Assembly (NCBI GenBank): GCA_029204225.1 | Contig: CM055098.1 | Span: forward strand, 55,188,282 to 55,252,281 | DNA from: Diphasiastrum complanatum | Taxonomy: Eukaryota > Streptophyta > Lycopodiopsida > Lycopodiales > Lycopodiaceae | DNA length: 64,000 nt | Reading direction: 5' to 3' | Shown here: one piece after another, positions 49,206 to 59,960 of the stretch | Position numbering within the stretch: position 1 is the stretch's first letter | Layout: each line of letters starts with the position of its first letter | Position numbers and translations under genes: made by a program | Notes under the pieces: generated by a model | Database searches by the model: none | What the model was told of the DNA's origin: nothing | Seen by the model: the letters and a program-made list of their open reading frames with translations, nothing else

Positions 49206-49453
49206 GTATCCTTTATCATTTGACCAACACTTAGCAAATTCTTTGAAAGTGAAGGAATGTAAAGAACACCATCAAGTCTTGATTTCCTATTAGTAGAGAG
49301 GCAAATAGGAATTGAACCAATACCTTCAATCACACACTCACCACCATTGGCCATGTGAATTGCTTTCTTGGCTCCATCATAAGTGACCAAAGAAGTAAAG
49401 AACTCTTTGTGACTAGTCATGTGTGAACTAGCACAAGAACACATGTAACAAAT

Positions 49454-49880
49454 ATCCACGCACAATACAAAGGAGGATGCGCGGGCAAAAAAAAATTCAC
49501 GTGAATATAGCCGTGGATATACGCATGGATACGGGTGCGTGGATGTTCCACGCAAATGTCATTTCAGGCATTAGATCGGCCGGATGTCGTGAAATTCAAA
49601 ATGCGTGGATTATCCACGCCAAGTCCGACTACCGGCAACCGGACAAACCTCCGACACCCGGAGCCAAAAATTGGAATTCTAGTTTTGCGTGGATTATCCA
49701 TGCCATAGGAAAAATAAAAAAGGCTCAGCTTTCGCGTGGATACCGCATGGATAATCCACGCAAAATTTGCTTTATCCACACGAAATCCAGAGAGTTGAGG
49801 CCGTGATACCGCGTGGATAAAAAAAAATTTATATCCACGTGGATAAGTTTCTAGATTTTGCGTGGATTATCCACAGAAAA
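49454..49880. repeat. Left cluster of GCGTGGAT/ATCCACGC palindromes
   Basis: More than a dozen half-sites, including full palindromes near 49540, 49606, 49685 and 49750, and a variant ATATCCACGTGGATAAG near 49832. Several have single mismatches (ATCCATGC). Confidence 0.9.
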
Positions 49881-50290
49881 TTTTTTGACAAAAAAAAAAA
49901 CATTTGGCGCGAACCAAAAGGCGTCTTTTCTTTTTTGTGTTGTGTGAGAGAGAGAAAAAGAGAGTATAGATGGGATTGAGAATGAGATGAGGATGAATGT
50001 GAGTGAGAAGATTGGTAGTGTTTAGGATTTTTAGTTCATTGATGGATGTTAATAGTATGTGTTTTGTGATCATAAGTTTTAAGATCTTTTTTGTTTGTGA
50101 TGTAGGTTTGGATATGAAAAATGGAAAAAGAGCTTTCATTGCAAAGGATTCAAAGATCAAGTGCATGCAAAAGGAAAAGCGAAGATTTCAAGAGATACAA
50201 TAGTAAAGGTAAATTCACATTTATTTTGATTCATTTGATATTTAGTTGATAACTTAATGTGTTATCTATTGATGCATCATATTGTGGTTT

Positions 50291-50510
50291 CCATTACTTT
50301 CCATTGTGCTTTCCATTACTTTCTATTGTGCATTCTAGCATGCAAATCATGTGCTAAAATAGATACATTGCATTGAATTCATCAATAGATACATTTGCAT
50401 TGCATAGATGTGTATTAAATAGACTATACATTGCATTGAATACATCAATAGATACATTTGCAATCAATAGATGTGCATTCAATAGACTATACATTTGCAT
50501 TCATGAATTA
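50291..50510. repeat. Short tandem repeats rich in CATTGCATTGAAT and AATAGATACATTTGCA
   Basis: A unit of about 70 bp (CATCAATAGATACATTTGCA ... AATAGACTATACAT) is repeated with variation from about 50370 to 50500. CCATTACTTTCCATTGTGC repeats lie just before it. Confidence 0.8.
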
Positions 50511-50696
50511 AAAATATATGCATTCAAAAATTTTGCAAGAATGATGTGATGCCAAAACATTATCTTGATTGATTTAAAAAAAAGTACATTGATGAGAGAA
50601 TAAATTCTCCCTTCCTACATTGCCTTCTACAAGGCCTTACATTTAATTTAAAAACCTCTACTCATCATCACTTCCTCCCTCCTCGCCTCCTTCATC

Positions 50697-51743
50697 TTAT
50701 AGGTGTACGTTGGTGTCCACATCTTCAAACTCCCCTTCGCTCTCATTCACGTTCCCTTTCACATTTTTCACATTTTCTTCCACATCACGAACACTTGAAG
50801 TTATAGAGCCTCTCTACAAAATAGAATCAAAGATTTAATTAAATTGAGATTAAACTTACTTGTAAACCACAAAGTAAACAATCACAAAACAATAAACGTT
50901 AAGAGTTTACGATTGGAAACAATCCATGGGATTCCATAAAAGCCTTAAGGCCGACATATCCATGATCGTAACCTTGTTTGTACTCCGCGGCGGTCATGTG
51001 TCTTCCAAAATCACTAAGCTACATTCAACAAAAAAACATAGTTTAGCAATAAAAAACATTAACAATCTCACTACAAAAATAGAATCATACTAAAAAATAT
51101 TGCACTTACAAATTGGGCCTCTAGATTGCCCCTTCCTCCCGATCCCATGTGACTTTGGCCATGTTTTAAGAGCTTCTCGACGACGGCCCTACGTTGTTGT
51201 TCATACTTTTGGGGATTGTTTTGCAACAATCCCCCTTTCACCTTCCTCCAATCCCAAGCTTCGTGGGATTCTTGGGATTCCTCACGGCTCTTCTCATCAA
51301 TTGCCTTTTGTTTCGAATTCAAAGGCCCAAGTCCTACTAAAAGCATTGGATTGAGGGAATTCAGAATATAAAGTCTCTATTATTTTATTTTTGTCTTCAA
51401 GTGATTGGGAGGAACAATCAATCATGTAATCTTTACCAAAATATAAAGCAACTAATTCATGCAAACGCGCATGAACTACATTGCCATGCATATTTTTTAT
51501 AACTCCACCACGTGGATTAAGATCATAATACACACTACACGATTCTTGAGAAGGGGCATATTCGGAAGCTCTTCCCTCGAATGATTCACCCGAAGAAGAT
51601 AACACAAGTTTTTTGATTCTATCTCTTTGTTGAGGAGATAGATTCTCAAACCACTCTTGATTATATTCTTCGGGCTCCTCACGAGCTCTTCTCCTAGATG
51701 GTCTCCCACTTGACCTTCCACTTGACCTACCACCTGAAGACAT
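50697..51743 (-). CDS. Three-exon gene of unknown function inside the palindrome-bounded unit
   Basis: Exon 1 runs from the ATG at 51741-51743 (MSSGGRSSGRSSGRPSRRR, a basic Ser/Gly/Arg tail) to 51110. A frame change near 51340 means a 1-nt indel or a short unseen intron. Exon 2 is 50911-51018 and exon 3 is 50697-50813 (stop TAA). Introns are GTAAGT...AG and GTAAAC...AG, in phase. After the basic tail come WFENLSPQQRDRIKKLVLSS, then AWDWRKVKGGLLQNNPQKYE and LLKHGQSHMGSGGRGNLEAQ. Exon 2 encodes FGRHMTAAEYKQGYDHGYVG, and exon 3 an acidic tail. I do not recognise a named family. The charged helical middle could be DNA-binding, as in accessory ORFs of CACTA-type elements, but this is a guess. Confidence 0.6.
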
Positions 51744-52083
51744 TGTATCAAAGAAAAAATTTTAAAAGTTAGAAAGTAGTGGAGAATGGGAGTGAAAGAG
51801 TATTGAAGACTTTTAGATTAGAAGAGTAAGCAATGACAAGAAAGCAATAGATTAATAGTAAGCAAGATCAATACCAAGCAAGATCAATAGAGCAAGCAAT
51901 AGCAAGAGCAAGATCACTAGCAATGAAGAGCAACCAAAAGCAAGCAAGCAAGATCTATAGAGCTTGGAAGAGCAAGAGCAAGCAAGAGCACTAAACACTA
52001 GATTAGAAAACCTATAAAACTTGAAAGCAAAAGAAGAGGAGCAAGAATGCTCGCGGAAATGCTGTTTTATTGGCATTCAAGTT

Positions 52084-52162
52084 TCGCGTGGATTATCCAC
52101 TCAGAAGTTATCCACGTGTGGATAATCCATGCGATATCCATGCGTGGATGTTCCACGCGGTT
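52084..52162. repeat. Right cluster of GCGTGGAT/ATCCACGC palindromes
   Basis: Contains GCGTGGATTATCCACTC, TATCCACGTGTGGATAATCC and GCGTGGATGTTCCACGC within 80 bp, just upstream of the minus-strand gene at 51743. Confidence 0.9.
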
Positions 52163-52165
52163 TTT

Positions 52166-53569
52166 TTTCCCCTCTCTTGGCACGTGAGAGGGTCCCCCAC
52201 ATGGGCTTGCATGCTTCAAATGTCATTCAATATTCTCATAATCTTTTCTAGATTTTATGAGAATATTTTATTGTAGGATTTTACATAAAATATATTTTTT
52301 AATATGATGGAATATAGAAAAAATCATTTCAAAGATCATTAAAACTAGTTTTATATTGTTATAAATTTTATTTTTCTTGAGATTTGACATACAAGACAAA
52401 ATCAAGAGATAAGAAATAGTACATATTATTATTAAACAGGTAATTTGACAAGATTTTAAAGATTTTATGACATAATATTATGTCAAATCGGTGATGTCAT
52501 AAAACATCTAGTTTATTAATAATCTAGGTGTCATATATATGATATAATTTGATGACATAATTATATGGTCAAATAGAAAATTTTTGCTTTTGTCATGTGG
52601 CCTCTTAAATGGTTGCATGGGGTCATTTAGATTCATGATCAAAAGAATTTATGTTATATTGAGGACCTTAGTGATATGTGACCTATATGATAAATCTTTT
52701 TAGTTGTTGGTGTGTGACCTACATAACCTTATATGAAATCATAGTAATTAGTTAAAATATCATCTAGCATTGTAATAAAGATGTTGGTCAATGGTGTGCT
52801 ATCTAGTATATGATTTCTTGCATACAAAGCAACCATAGATAGAAAGGGCGAATGCATATTGCTCATCATGAGATACCATGGCACACTAGGCCAATCCAAA
52901 GAGATTTATCCTTAACTAACTCAAGCCAAGTATTAATTAATCAAATGAGTGATTGAGTGGGCAAAGAATCAATTGAGTATGTGACTGATTGTTTGATTTT
53001 TATCATTCCATCTTGAAAGAAAGATCAAGTGAGATCATCACTCATCTTGGACAAGAGTTCAAACTGAGAGCTTCAAACATTGACTGCTATGTGGTCTTTA
53101 AATTAGTTGAGATAGGCATGCGCGCACTATCTACTGATGTCTAAAATTTGTCATTATGAATCTCATTTTGATTGCTCGTCACGTGTTGCCCCACCCAAGC
53201 AATTTTTCTGATAACAATGTTACTAGAATATTAGATTTACATTAAGCATAAGTAGAATATACATGAACTAGATGTTGGCATGTCTTTAACAAATTTCATT
53301 ATATTTGTTCAGTACATACGGTCTCATAATGGTTACTTATGATGTGGTATAGAGTAGTTGGCTATAGTGTGTATATGTCATCGACGATGTCATCATCATT
53401 AGATAGCGATTCATCAACAGTTATATATTGTTATTGATATTGACATCAATTGCACTTTATTTGTTATTTGAATATGAGTGTATAATTTTTCTTGCAAATT
53501 TATTCTTACAATGACATTTGATTGGTAATTCCATGATTGCAACGTTTATTTTGTTGTACATCTCTTGCA
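52166..53569. other. Unassigned AT-rich region
   Basis: No coding signal. It contains a perfect 16-bp palindrome, GACATAATATTATGTC (52469-52484), with further GATGACATAAT-like motifs over the next 80 bp. Confidence 0.4.
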
Positions 53570-53986
53570 CAACTTATGGACTGGCATGCACACCATACCT
53601 CTACGGATGAGATGATGAGGGTACCTTCAGATTCACCTACATGGAAACACATCAACAAGGAGTATCCAAGCTTTGCCAATGAGTCAAGAAATGTGAGATT
53701 TGGTCTTGCAATAGATGGTGTGAACCCCTTTGGTGTACGAGCAACTATGTGGTCCATTTGGCCTGTTTTCTTGGTAGATTATAATATTCCTCCCTGGTTG
53801 AGTGCAAAAAAGGGACACATTATGTTGGCACTTTTAATTCCTGGCCAACGCAAGGTTAAGAACATGGATGTGTATCTTGAGCCGCTTATTGACGAGTTGG
53901 AAGATTTGTGGAAGGGGATAAAAGCATATGACATTTTGCGCCCCTTACATGAGAGGGAGTTTACACTACATGCCATTGTAATGTGA
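53570..53986 (+). pseudogene. CACTA (TNP2-type) transposase fragment
   Basis: Plus-strand frame with the Transposase_21 order: SPTWKHINKEYPSFANESRN, then FGLAIDGVNPFGVRATMWS (the DGVNPFG box), IWPVFLVDYNIPPWL, MLALLIPGQRKVKNMDVYLE and PLIDELEDLWKGIKAYD. It ends in a stop soon after REFTLHAIVM. Only about 140 codons of a several-hundred-residue transposase survive, so this is a relic. Confidence 0.9.
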
Positions 53987-54791
53987 GACTGCGTGACACA
54001 ATAACATGCAGGCACACCCCACACATGCAAACCAATACGAATGATAAAGCGTCAAATACATGACCAAGACCTTGTTGGATTTTAATGCTCAGGTCCAAAT
54101 CCATTCAATAATGAGCATCCTGAAATATGTATATGAAATCTGAATGTCAAAATAGTGATTTTTTTAGACTTTTTGAAAAAAAATTGTACTTTCAGAATTC
54201 GCGGGTAGGACAGGAAATTTGTACTCTTTGAAAACGATTTCCTAAGCTGGATGGCGAATTCTAAAAGAGAGGTTTTACTGGTAGATATGGAATATGGGAA
54301 AAAATGTGACTTTCTGACAGAAAACAATCAAAATATCAAAGATAGAATTCGCAGAGCTGTTGGAGGACTGATCTTGATGAGATCTAGCCTCAGTGAAACC
54401 GGTGAATTCTAGGACAAAGATTTGGGTGAGAAATAGAGGATTTTGACAATATATCAGGCTGTATTCTTAGAATCTGACCTTGATCAAAATTCGTGGAGGT
54501 GATAAAATGAAAGGTCAAGGTTTGTTAGGGCTGCAGACAAGCTGGCAAATTCTGATATGCCTGGTTGGTTTGGAAAAAGGTCACTTGGCTCACTTCTTTT
54601 TAAGAAAATGCCCAAGTTGGCTCTTTTGTTGCTTCCCCCCGGCTTGATAAGTTGCTCCGCAGCTCGTGTAGGACCTGGAGAAAAGACGCGCGCAGTTGTT
54701 GGTAGATAGAAGACAGGTAAACAAGCAAACATACAACACGGAAGCGAGAAAACAAAAAGGAGAAGAAGCTAGGTAAAAAAATACTTAAAAA
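53987..54791. other. Unassigned region
   Basis: No recognised gene. The right part (about 54600-54791) would be the 5' internal leader of a minus-strand retroelement whose LTR starts at 54808. Confidence 0.4.
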
Positions 54792-54807
54792 GCTGCAACG
54801 GCGCCAA
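54792..54807 (-). promoter_or_regulatory. Primer binding site, tRNA-Asp type
   Basis: Minus-strand TGGCGCCGTTGC is complementary to the 3' end of plant tRNA-Asp, a primer common in Ty3/gypsy elements of the Athila/Tat group. It abuts the LTR at 54808 with a one- or two-base spacer. Confidence 0.75.
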
Positions 54808-55104
54808 TGTTGGAAGTATTTCTAGTTCGTGCGGTGGCTAGATCTACTTATGGATGTAGTATAGGGATGTAGATGATCGTCCACTTTCTAAGTTTCTACA
54901 ACAAGCTTTAATAGAAATACGAAAATAATCATCAAAGATGAGAGCACTAAGGCTTACCCAACTAGTGCTCGAAACGGAAATAAAGCTAAGCTCTTTTCCA
55001 AAACTAGCCAAGATGCCATTTTTGTCATAAGCTAGGGTGTTTGCCAATTCTACAATCAATGTTTGCTAGTTCTACTAGGCTCCTTTTTATAGCAAATTCC
55101 AACA
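54808..55104 (-). repeat. LTR next to the tRNA-Asp-type PBS (probable gypsy)
   Basis: 297 bp with inverted ends TGTTGGAA...TTCCAACA. No coding domain of this element remains in the window on its internal side. Confidence 0.7.
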
Positions 55105-56120
55105 GATCCCCTTCACAATGCAATCTTGCCATTCTTCATGCCCTTCAAGCCCTTTTTGGCATTTGTCCCCGTCCCATTGGATAGTACACCTAGTGGCCTC
55201 CATGAGAGAGTGGGGGAGTGATGCATTCAAAGCTCTTTTCCAAAACTTGCCCAGATGCCATTTTTGTCAAAACCTAGGGAGACCATTCAAAGCTTTCCCT
55301 TTTATACACCCTAAAAGCCCCAAATGTCAATGGCTAGTGGGTGTACCTCCCAAGTTTTAAGCCTCCAAGGTATTTTGGCATTTATTACCCAAATTTGGGT
55401 GAGGCCCTTTCAAAACCCCTAGTTTTTAGTAGGTGGCCTTCATTTTTCGTTGTGCTACACTTGTTCTTGGCCTTTCTTCGAATTTTTAAGGGGCGTGCAC
55501 CTACTAGCCATTTTGTTGGGTTTTTGGTCTGTTGGGTGGGCAACTTTATCTGCCCGTAACTTGCTCAAACTTTGTTGTTAGGGTTTCTGCGAGTTCTCAA
55601 TACTCATTTCATATTTTTTGGTCCCATTTTTGCACGAATTTTTCTTTTTCGATTTTTTCTTTGAACTGACTTTTTTCAGCATTCATGACTACGGCTCCCA
55701 CGACAAAATGGTTTTCCTAAAAAATACATTGAGTAATCATATATTAGTAAAAAATGGACTCAGTACATGGTGAGATTTTAGCACCGTCATGCCGGCTATG
55801 TTTTACAACCGGCCATATTTTTAAAAGCTATAAAATATTTTACCGACCATTTCTAAGGTCACAAAATTTTCTCTAGCCACTTTTAGGGTGGGCTGGGACC
55901 CAGTTCTAGGTGAACCGACACTTTTTGCTCGATCTTACAAAAATTTGACAATAAAATATTTTTGACGGATTTTTTCAAGACCGTTACAAAAGTCTATTTC
56001 TTACTTTTCTAGCCACTTTAGGGACGGGCTTGCGCCCAATTCTAGAGGCAACTTTATGTTGATTTTGTTACTAATAGTCGGGTTTGACATGCCAATTTTT
56101 TATTGTTTTGCAAAAAAAAC
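55105..56120. other. Unassigned region with two internal duplications
   Basis: 55229-55284 repeats part of the neighbouring LTR (AGCTCTTTTCCAAAAC...GCCATTTTTGTCA at 54988-55030). At 55870-55910 and 56010-56050 there is a diverged repeat of CTAGCCACTTTTAGGGTGGG...CCAGTTCTAG. No gene recognised. Confidence 0.5.
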
Positions 56121-57772
56121 TTGAATATTAGCCTGATTTTCCTTGCGAAAATATCAGCTGACAATTAATTATACAGCTTTCACAGAGAGAAGTCGTTTTG
56201 CTAATAGAGGGTAGATCTTGCACTAAATTAGATTTGACATTTGTTGAATACTTTTGAGATTTAAATGGCCTAATCTTATGCCATAACATATTAGTTAATT
56301 CAAAAGTTGAAGTATGAAGAGCTTGACTATTTGTAGGATAGCAATGGCTTAGCTTGTAAAGGTAGCCACACCTCCTACCAAAAGCTAAAACTTTCCTAGA
56401 TCTATCAAGAATAGTGCAGCCTTCTATATCAAATTCGATCATATGACCAGAGTCAATGATTCTACTAATTGAGAGCAAATTTTTTGTAAGATTCAAAACA
56501 TGAAGAACATTGGACAAAAATTTTATATTACCTTTTTAAAATTCAATCCTAATAGTTCCTTCACCCTTGATAGTATGAGATGAGTTGTCTCCTAATCGCA
56601 CAACTCTAGAACATGTGAATGGTTTGTAGTCTTGGAACCAGTCACGATCGTGAATCATATGTTGTGTTGCTCCCAAGTCCAAGTACCAGGAATCGATATA
56701 CTGTAGTTCTCCAACCTTGGTCATAAAGGCTGCTTCATCTTTCTCGAGGCTGGATCGAGTGACTGTTAGTTGCAGCTTTTGCTTGTTATTGGAACTTCTT
56801 ATTCTTTTCATTATTGTATTTCAAGGTTCTGCAGTCCTTGATAAGGTGGCCAGTCCTCTTACAATATTTGCAAAATAGTTTCTACTTTGTCTGGAATGAT
56901 GAAGTCTATGATTTCGATCTTGAATTCGATCATGGTTGCATATTGCTCTTCATGTTTGGATAGTCTGACTTTGTAGATCTCTTGGATTTAAAAATCTGAT
57001 TTTTCTTTGAGAATAGAGCTCGAGGATCCAATCATGAGGTTGGAGGAAGATCCATTTCTTCTGATCTCCTCTTGAAGTAGCATCGAAATGACTCTAGTTA
57101 GAGTGAGGTGTTGCTGGGTCAAAATCGCCATCCATGGCCCAATTTTTGTAAGCTCCAAGTAGACTCGATAATAGAGTCATTACTACATCAGAATTTTCAA
57201 TCACTGAGCCGGTTGCAATCATCTACTCCATGAGGTTTTTGAATGTGTTGAGGTGGGTCGAAATATTGTCTGCATTAGACATTCTTAATGTGAAAATTTT
57301 CTTCCTCAGATGTAACCTAGATGTAACATCTCTGATATCATAAAGGGTCACTACTATGTCCCAAACATCCTTAGTGGGTTGAGCAACTCAAATGTGGCTG
57401 ATCTGAGAGTCTTTAATATTCAGAGTGATCATGGCAAATGCCTTGTCATCCCTTTGTCTCCATTTGGTGATGCTGGTTGCATCGACCTCATGCTTAACCT
57501 ATGTGCCATCAACGATGTCCCACAATTCTTTGGCAAGTAGTATGACTTTCATCTTGAACTTCTAGAGATGGAAGTTCTCTCCATCGAGTTTGTCAATCAA
57601 AAAAGAACTAAAAGTCGGATCCATTATGGTGAAGAGAGCGAGATCGTTGGTATAAACAACGATATCGAGATACTGGTAGCTGCGCACTTTCAAAAACGAT
57701 GTCTTGGTAGAAACAAGACTAATAACCTACACAAAAACAATGCAGATTACTAAACCACCAACTCTGATACCA
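56121..57772 (-). pseudogene. Copia C2: PBS, gag, protease, pre-integrase; 3' part missing
   Basis: Minus strand. The PBS (TGGTATCAGAG) lies at 57762-57772 and gag begins at the Met at 57622-57624. A CCHC knuckle lies near 56830-56880 (CKYCKRTGHLIKDC). The protease reads SWYLDLGATQHMIHDRDWF, with DSG changed to DLG. VLHVLNLTKNLLSISRII and CESCII follow. It breaks off near 56121 before the integrase core. It parallels C1 (12861-13374 plus 18066-18820). Many stops in gag. Confidence 0.85.
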
Positions 57773-58187
57773 TGTCGGAAAATGGTGGTGTATCAGAGAC
57801 ATGTTTTGATACACTATTGAAAATTAGTATCTCAACCTGAATCGAAATTGATTCAGAGATAGAAGTCCAGAATTGAAATCTGGATCGAGATACTAGCAGC
57901 AAAAAAATACAATGGACGAGTTGTGGATCAGAAGTGTGTTAGCGTAGCAGCAATAATCAAGATGTATTAATTTTGTAAGGAAATGTGCAATGAACAAATC
58001 AGTAGTGTTGTGGACAAAATTGCACTCTTTGATTAATAAAAAATAGTATACATGAGTGTGAAGCAGTGCACGAGTCTATGAACAGCCAAATGGCATGGCT
58101 GCTTGGTCTTTGCTTGAATTGATTCTGCACACACCTCTTTTTTTTTATTCAGACTTCAGACTTTTATTATAGACTCACTTGATCAAT
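57773..58187 (-). repeat. Probable 5' LTR of copia C2
   Basis: Begins TGTCGGAAAATGG immediately beyond the PBS. The outer end is placed where gypsy gag similarity begins and is therefore approximate. Confidence 0.5.
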
Positions 58188-59463
58188 TTGTTGATGATTG
58201 CAGATCCATGATCAGTATAATATCATCAAACGTATGGCCATAAAACTGTTCTTAGTTGGATTGCCTAAAAACATCCGCCGTGAACTCAAACCATACGTCG
58301 TGACCTTTATGATCAACTTAAAGATGTGATGACCGATACTATCCGTGAGGAAGAAGAAGATTCCGACGATGACTTTGACCATTGTGAAAAGAAATCTAAG
58401 AATTTGGACCGTCTTAATCACCCGAAGTCTGACAATATTGCTCAATCTTCTAAACTTCTACATCAAATGGAAACCTGGCAAAAAGCTCAACAATCTCATA
58501 TATATAAACTCACTGCCGATTTCCAAATTGCCATGAAACAGATTGCTGAGAAATCATTTCCAACAAGGAAAAATGTTTGGTGTCCAATCTGCTCACAACA
58601 TCACACTGCTAATGAATGCCCTCAACTGCGAAACCATTTCCCAACAGACCCACCATCTATCGCGCTTACCGTCCGTATCCTCCACAATAGCATGTACCAT
58701 GAGCAAGGGTCTACCAACCACGAGCAACTGCACCAAATCAATACCCATCACCATGTCAACAGTTTGTCGTTAACCAACCTGCCCCACAAAACATTGTCCA
58801 TTATCTTGATCTGAATACCATCGATCCGACCACCTACTATGTGGAAGACAATACTCAACAGCAATACTCTACTGAAACGATTGCTTATTATACCTATGAT
58901 TCTAATGCTCAAACAGTGGATCCCAATGCCCAAGCTTACAATCCAAACCAAGATGTCTTTGTCGCACATCAACTACCCGCAATACGAGAATGTTTTATCT
59001 ATACAGGTAAACATCCTAGTATTCGCTGCCCAGATAAACTCCGTTTTCCTCCAGCTTGTGAAAACTGTGGTATTGGACATCGCGTAAAGGACTGCCCATC
59101 CCGATCTAAACTAGTTGCTCTTGTCTGTTCAGTGCAAGTAGAAACCTTACCCATCGAAACTCATCCTGCTTGGGTCTTGACTCGGACACAAACCCAACGC
59201 CAAGCCCCTACACTTGCATTCAGCAAAACTAAGCCGCAGGCTATTCCTCCAAGTGAAGATTCAACCCCGATAGTTTACCCTCATCCATTTGAAAAAATTC
59301 GGCTGTATCATCAGTATCGCCAACAAATCCACAATGCCGACCAACAATCTTCCACTTCCCATAAAGTACCTCATAAGCCCTTTGAAAGCAAAACTCTTGA
59401 AGGTACCGAAGTTTGGGGAGATTTACTACAAGCCAATGTCACTCTTCCATTCCATGTACTCTA
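58188..59463 (+). pseudogene. Gypsy H gag, C-terminal part with two zinc knuckles
   Basis: Starts inside gag (LPKNIRRELKPYV-like, in shifted frames). Then DTIREEEEDSDDDFDH, a CCHC-like knuckle CPICSQHHTANECP (about 58579-58620) and a second one, CENCGIGHRVKDCP (about 59058-59100). Two separated knuckles over a long Pro/Gln/Thr-rich stretch are a large gag layout. The frame at 58841-59464 is open for 207 codons. Confidence 0.75.
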
Positions 59464-59599
59464 GAAGCATGTTGGCCAGTGGAAACTAAAGATCCAATCC
59501 AATAACACCACCACTACTGACGATTTGCCTGAAATGCCCTTACATCTAACCAATCCACTCAGCGAACGAGGCAACATCAAAATCCCAGCTACCCATCAT

Positions 59600-59960
59600 C
59601 AATCCCGTGAAGTTTTAGCAGTACTTGATGGTGGCTCCGGTGTCAATATCATTTTCACACCCCTCATGATATAATGGAATCTGAGAAACAAGCTAGCCAA
59701 ACCCACTTGTCAGCTTCAGATGGCTGATCAAAGTGTGGTCTGACCTATCGGTTTCCTTCCACATGTGCTGATCAAACTAGGAGGTCTCAAGTTTTATGTC
59801 GATCTCGTAGTACTTGATACTCCCAATAATGCCTATTCTTATGAATTACTACTTGGTTGCCCGTGGCTCACCAATGCATGAGTCGTTCATGACTGGAGCA
59901 AAGGCCGAGTCACTTTTGGAAATCGTGACAGTTCTGTCACCATTAATTCAACGAGTAAAC
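59600..59960 (+). pseudogene. Gypsy H aspartic protease
   Basis: EVLAVLDGGSGVNIIF at about 59609-59656 is a retropepsin active-site segment with DGG in place of D-S/T-G, as in Tat-type gypsy elements. Downstream LIKLGGLKFYVDLVVLDT and YELLLGCPWLTNA (about 59830-59880) match the flap and C-terminal part. Stops at 59672 and 59740 break it. Confidence 0.75.

Larger units (their letters stand above)
46789..49453 (-). mobile_element. Copia F: 5'-truncated, RT-less element with long unrecognised internal sequence
   Basis: Minus strand. It begins at 49453 inside the protease (ICYMCSCASSHMTSHKEFF, where the catalytic DSG reads CSC) and runs through SRLDGVLYIPSLSKNLLSVG and VKFGGDACFITKEEILIARG, the protease to pre-integrase linker. 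No LWH..LGH pre-integrase, integrase, RT or RNase H follows. Instead there are consecutive minus-strand frames (49205-48588, 48560-47988, 48000-47479, 47361-46966, 47020-46784) with no recognised domain, ending at a PPT. The layout parallels copia A. Confidence 0.75.
49454..52165. mobile_element. Putative DNA transposon bounded by clusters of the palindrome GCGTGGATWATCCACGC
   Basis: Copies of GCGTGGAT and its complement ATCCACGC, often joined as GCGTGGATTATCCACGC or GCGTGGATGTTCCACGC, crowd two zones: 49454-49880 and 52084-52162. They are absent between. Copia F protease similarity stops exactly where the left cluster starts. Between the clusters lies a spliced minus-strand gene. Terminal arrays of a short motif in both orientations recall the subterminal repeats of CACTA/En-Spm elements, but I could not fix TIRs or a target duplication. 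Confidence 0.5.

Noticed and set aside
49454-52162. CRISPR-like array from the repeated GCGTGGATTATCCACGC
   Set aside because: Spacing is irregular, copies vary, the genome is a plant nuclear one, and no cas-like gene exists.
54484-54732. Minus-strand 82-codon frame as part of a gypsy gag
   Set aside because: Lies in the leader position after the PBS and shows no capsid or zinc-knuckle motif.
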